Made by a program: the position numbers and the translations under genes. This document shows, piece after piece, positions 7,729 through 8,932 of a DNA stretch of 8,932 nucleotides. The stretch comes from Pedobacter sp. (GTDB lineage Bacteria; Bacteroidota; Bacteroidia; Sphingobacteriales; Sphingobacteriaceae): the NCBI GenBank assembly GCA_004295885.1, contig SEDG01000075.1, positions 1 to 8,932 on the forward strand, given 5' to 3'. The notes under the pieces were generated by a model. The model did no database searches and was not told the DNA's origin. It saw nothing but the letters and a program-made list of their open reading frames with translations. The number at the start of each line of letters is the position of its first letter. Position 1 is the stretch's first letter.

Positions 7729-7747
7729 ATTAACTCAAGGTTAATAT
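7718..7747. promoter_or_regulatory. Three GTTAATA(T) half-sites forming nested palindromes over the -33 element (operator candidate)
   Basis: GTTAATA (7718-7724), ATATTAAC (7727-7734) and GTTAATAT (7740-7747) are copies of one half-site. The first two form a perfect 7-3-7 palindrome covering the -33 element. The second and third form a perfect 8-5-8 palindrome just upstream. The first and third are direct repeats 22 bases apart, about two helical turns. This is the layout of an operator, with the upstream pair in a position where an activator could also work. The DeoR-family protein encoded upstream is a possible binder, but no DeoR consensus is recognised. Confidence 0.5.
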
Positions 7748-7960
7748 GAAACTGCATTCTATTACGAATTATTTAAATTTTAGTTTTTAAATATTTCGAT
7801 ATAAAAATATAAAAACAAATTGAAACTAATAATAAATTTTTATTTTATAAAGAAAACGCTACGTTTTTAAAAGATAAAGTATGAATCATAGACTTCAGCC
7901 ACAACTTTGATGTTTAAATATTATCAAGATAAGCTGCATTGAGGTTGATTTGAAATAGTA
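7748..7960. other. Non-coding AT-rich spacer between deoR-type gene and susC promoter
   Basis: This stretch belongs to the 388-base gap 7647-8034. It is very AT-rich (poly-A/T runs around 7770-7850), has stops in all frames and shows no RNA gene or sizeable reading frame. The AT-rich block directly upstream of the susC promoter may help RNA polymerase binding. A short inverted repeat, AAAACG-CTA-CGTTTT (7853-7867), is visible but is weak evidence for a site. Confidence 0.6.
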
Positions 7961-7970
7961 AGTAAAACGA

Positions 7971-8010
7971 AACCCCCTTGATGTAACATTTCGTTTACAA
8001 AAAGAGGGTT
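7971..8010 (-). terminator. Intrinsic terminator after the DeoR-family gene
   Basis: Read on the minus strand, AACCCUCUU (8010-8002) pairs with AAGGGGGUU (7979-7971), nine pairs including one G-U wobble. An inner 5-bp stem (UGUAA 7999-7995 with UUACA 7986-7982) caps it, and UCGUUUUAC follows. It lies about 25 bases after the regulator's stop codon. A competing pairing exists between GTAAACGAAA (7998-7989) and TTTCGTTTTAC (7972-7962), so the fold may not be simple. Confidence 0.65.
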
Positions 8011-8034
8011 GGATATTATTTATGTCTTTAACCT

Positions 8035-8802
8035 TTACACTATGGTAACCGTGACCCCTAAAGCCTCTAAGTGATTTATAATTTGCTGCGAAATACCTTT
8101 ATCAGTAATGATATGATCAATATCTTCCAACCCACATATTTTGCCAAAACCTCTTTTTCCAAACTTTGTAGAGTCAGCAAGAACCACTGTTTTTTGGGCC
8201 ACGTTAATCATTTTCTTATTTAAATGCGCCTCCATTGCATTTGTAGTAGTCAACCCATAATCTAAATCAATTCCATCAACACCTAAAAAGAGTGTATTGA
8301 AATAAAAGTCTTGAAGTACCTGTTCTGCATACGCACCCATTACAGACGATGAGCTTTTACGCAATAATCCACCAAGTTGAATTACCTCCACAGCTGGCTC
8401 ACTCATCAATTCAAGTGCAATATTTAGTGCGGAAGTTACTACAGTTAAATTTAGTCCCGATGGAATATTTCTAGCAAAATACAAAAGTGTAGTACCAGAA
8501 GCTACCACGATGGAATCGTTCTCCTTTAGCAATTTTGCTGCAGAAGCACCGATTTTGTTCTTCTCTGTAGACTGGATCTTTTCTTTTTCATTTACTGGTC
8601 TGTCTACTGTATAAGGGTTATTAACAGTTGCTCCGCCATGCGTTCTAAACAACAAGTTTTTCTCTTCCAGTAGTTTTAAATCCTTCCTGATAGTTACAGA
8701 AGAAACTTTAAGCTCTTTACAAAGCTCTACCACATTTATATATTGGTCTTTTTGTATTCTATTAAGTATAAATTGATGCCTTTCGGCTAAGTTCATTATC
8801 AT
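8035..8802 (-). CDS. DeoR/GlpR-family transcriptional regulator
   Basis: This is a 255-residue protein, the normal family length. Residues about 7-60 are a DeoR-type winged helix-turn-helix: ERHQFILNRIQKDQYINVVELCKELKVSSVTIRKDLKLLEEKNLLFRTHGGA, with SSVTIRKDL as recognition helix. Residues about 80-240 are the sugar-phosphate-isomerase-like sensor domain (DeoRC). It has KIGASAAKLLKENDSIVVASGTT (phosphate-binding-type loop, 101-105), VVTSALNIA, IQLGG, the highly conserved GVDGID..GLTT (174-186) with E191, and ADSTKFG (209-215). Most relatives have DSGTT, so A101 replaces Asp here. Family members are usually repressors released by phosphorylated sugars or related metabolites. The gene has its own terminator and lies 388 bases upstream of susC on the same strand, so a regulatory link is plausible but unproven. 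The start could be ATG 8802 or ATG 8796 (MNLAERHQ); neither has a Shine-Dalgarno sequence. Confidence 0.95.
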   Translation of the reverse strand: MIMNLAERHQFILNRIQKDQYINVVELCKELKVSSVTIRKDLKLLEEKNLLFRTHGGATVNNPYTVDRPVNEKEKIQSTEKNKIGASAAKLLKENDSIVVASGTTLLYFARNIPSGLNLTVVTSALNIALELMSEPAVEVIQLGGLLRKSSSSVMGAYAEQVLQDFYFNTLFLGVDGIDLDYGLTTTNAMEAHLNKKMINVAQKTVVLADSTKFGKRGFGKICGLEDIDHIITDKGISQQIINHLEALGVTVTIV

Positions 8803-8932
8803 GGTCTATTTAGTCTGGTTCTGCAAAATAATAAATTAAACAAAAACTTATTCGATTTATGTCAAATTAATATTTTTTTTTCATTTCATTTTATTATTTC
8901 GAAATGTATTACTTATACTTGCTTATTGTTTC
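8803..8932. other. AT-rich region upstream of the DeoR-family gene
   Basis: These 130 bases before the regulator's start hold no supported gene. They include a long A-run on the minus strand (around 8872-8881). I found no convincing TAnnTTTG/TTTG pair at accepted spacing for the regulator's own promoter; single near matches such as TTATTTTG (8831-8824, minus) lack a -33 partner. Confidence 0.5.

Noticed and set aside
7853..7867. AAAACG-CTA-CGTTTT inverted repeat
   Set aside because: Six-base arms with a three-base spacer are expected by chance in a gap of this size and base composition, and it is far from the promoter.
8840..8875. TTGACA-like element on the minus strand upstream of the DeoR-family gene
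   Set aside because: The E. coli sigma70 -35 consensus is not the main promoter form in Bacteroidota and no good -10 or TAnnTTTG partner sits at proper spacing.
8904..8932. Plus-strand ATG opening a hydrophobic frame (MYYLYLLIV) that runs off the right edge
   Set aside because: Only nine codons are visible, with no good promoter or other support. It could be the start of a divergent gene but cannot be claimed.
1..8932. CRISPR array, insertion sequence, tRNA/rRNA or phage genes
   Set aside because: No regularly spaced repeats, transposase-like proteins, terminal inverted repeats, tRNA-like folds or rRNA segments were seen on either strand.

Overview
The window comes from an AT-rich Bacteroidota chromosome, most likely Sphingobacteriaceae such as Pedobacter or Mucilaginibacter. 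The evidence is a SusC/SusD outer-membrane pair, lipoproteins with acidic residues after the lipobox cysteine, a TAnnTTTG-type promoter and start codons without Shine-Dalgarno sequences. The genus is an inference from protein style only. Every gene supported here lies on the minus strand, so transcription runs from right to left.

In transcription order: (1) 8802-8035 encodes a complete DeoR-family repressor-like regulator, followed by a hairpin terminator. (2) A 388-base AT-rich gap (7647-8034) holds a good Bacteroidetes promoter (-33 near 7725-7728, -7 at 7700-7707). Three copies of a GTTAATA(T) half-site form two nested palindromes on and just upstream of the -33 element. A short leader follows. 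(3) 7646-4308 encodes a SusC-like TonB-dependent transporter. (4) Seven bases on, 4300-2744 encodes a SusD-like_2 family surface lipoprotein. (5) Fourteen bases on, 2729-1200 encodes a third lipoprotein with a DUF5689-like N-terminal half and a C-terminal half that looks like a lamin-tail-type beta domain. (6) A perfect 13-bp hairpin at 1162-1191 looks like the operon terminator. (7) 1112-1 encodes a calcineurin-like metallophosphoesterase with a Tat-like signal, cut by the left edge. A perfect 9-1-9 palindrome resembling a Fur box lies just before its start.

The susC-susD-lipoprotein genes look like one operon for capturing a ligand at the cell surface and importing it through the outer membrane. 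No glycoside hydrolase, polysaccharide lyase, sulfatase or sigma/anti-sigma pair is present. The only enzyme nearby is a phosphoesterase, and the third lipoprotein carries domains reminiscent of nucleic-acid or phosphoester-linked extracellular proteins. The best working idea is therefore a phosphoester, nucleotide or nucleic-acid scavenging locus rather than a classic glycan locus. This is inference: nothing in the sequence fixes the substrate. The DeoR-type regulator, a family that usually senses phosphorylated sugars or related metabolites, is a plausible but unproven controller.
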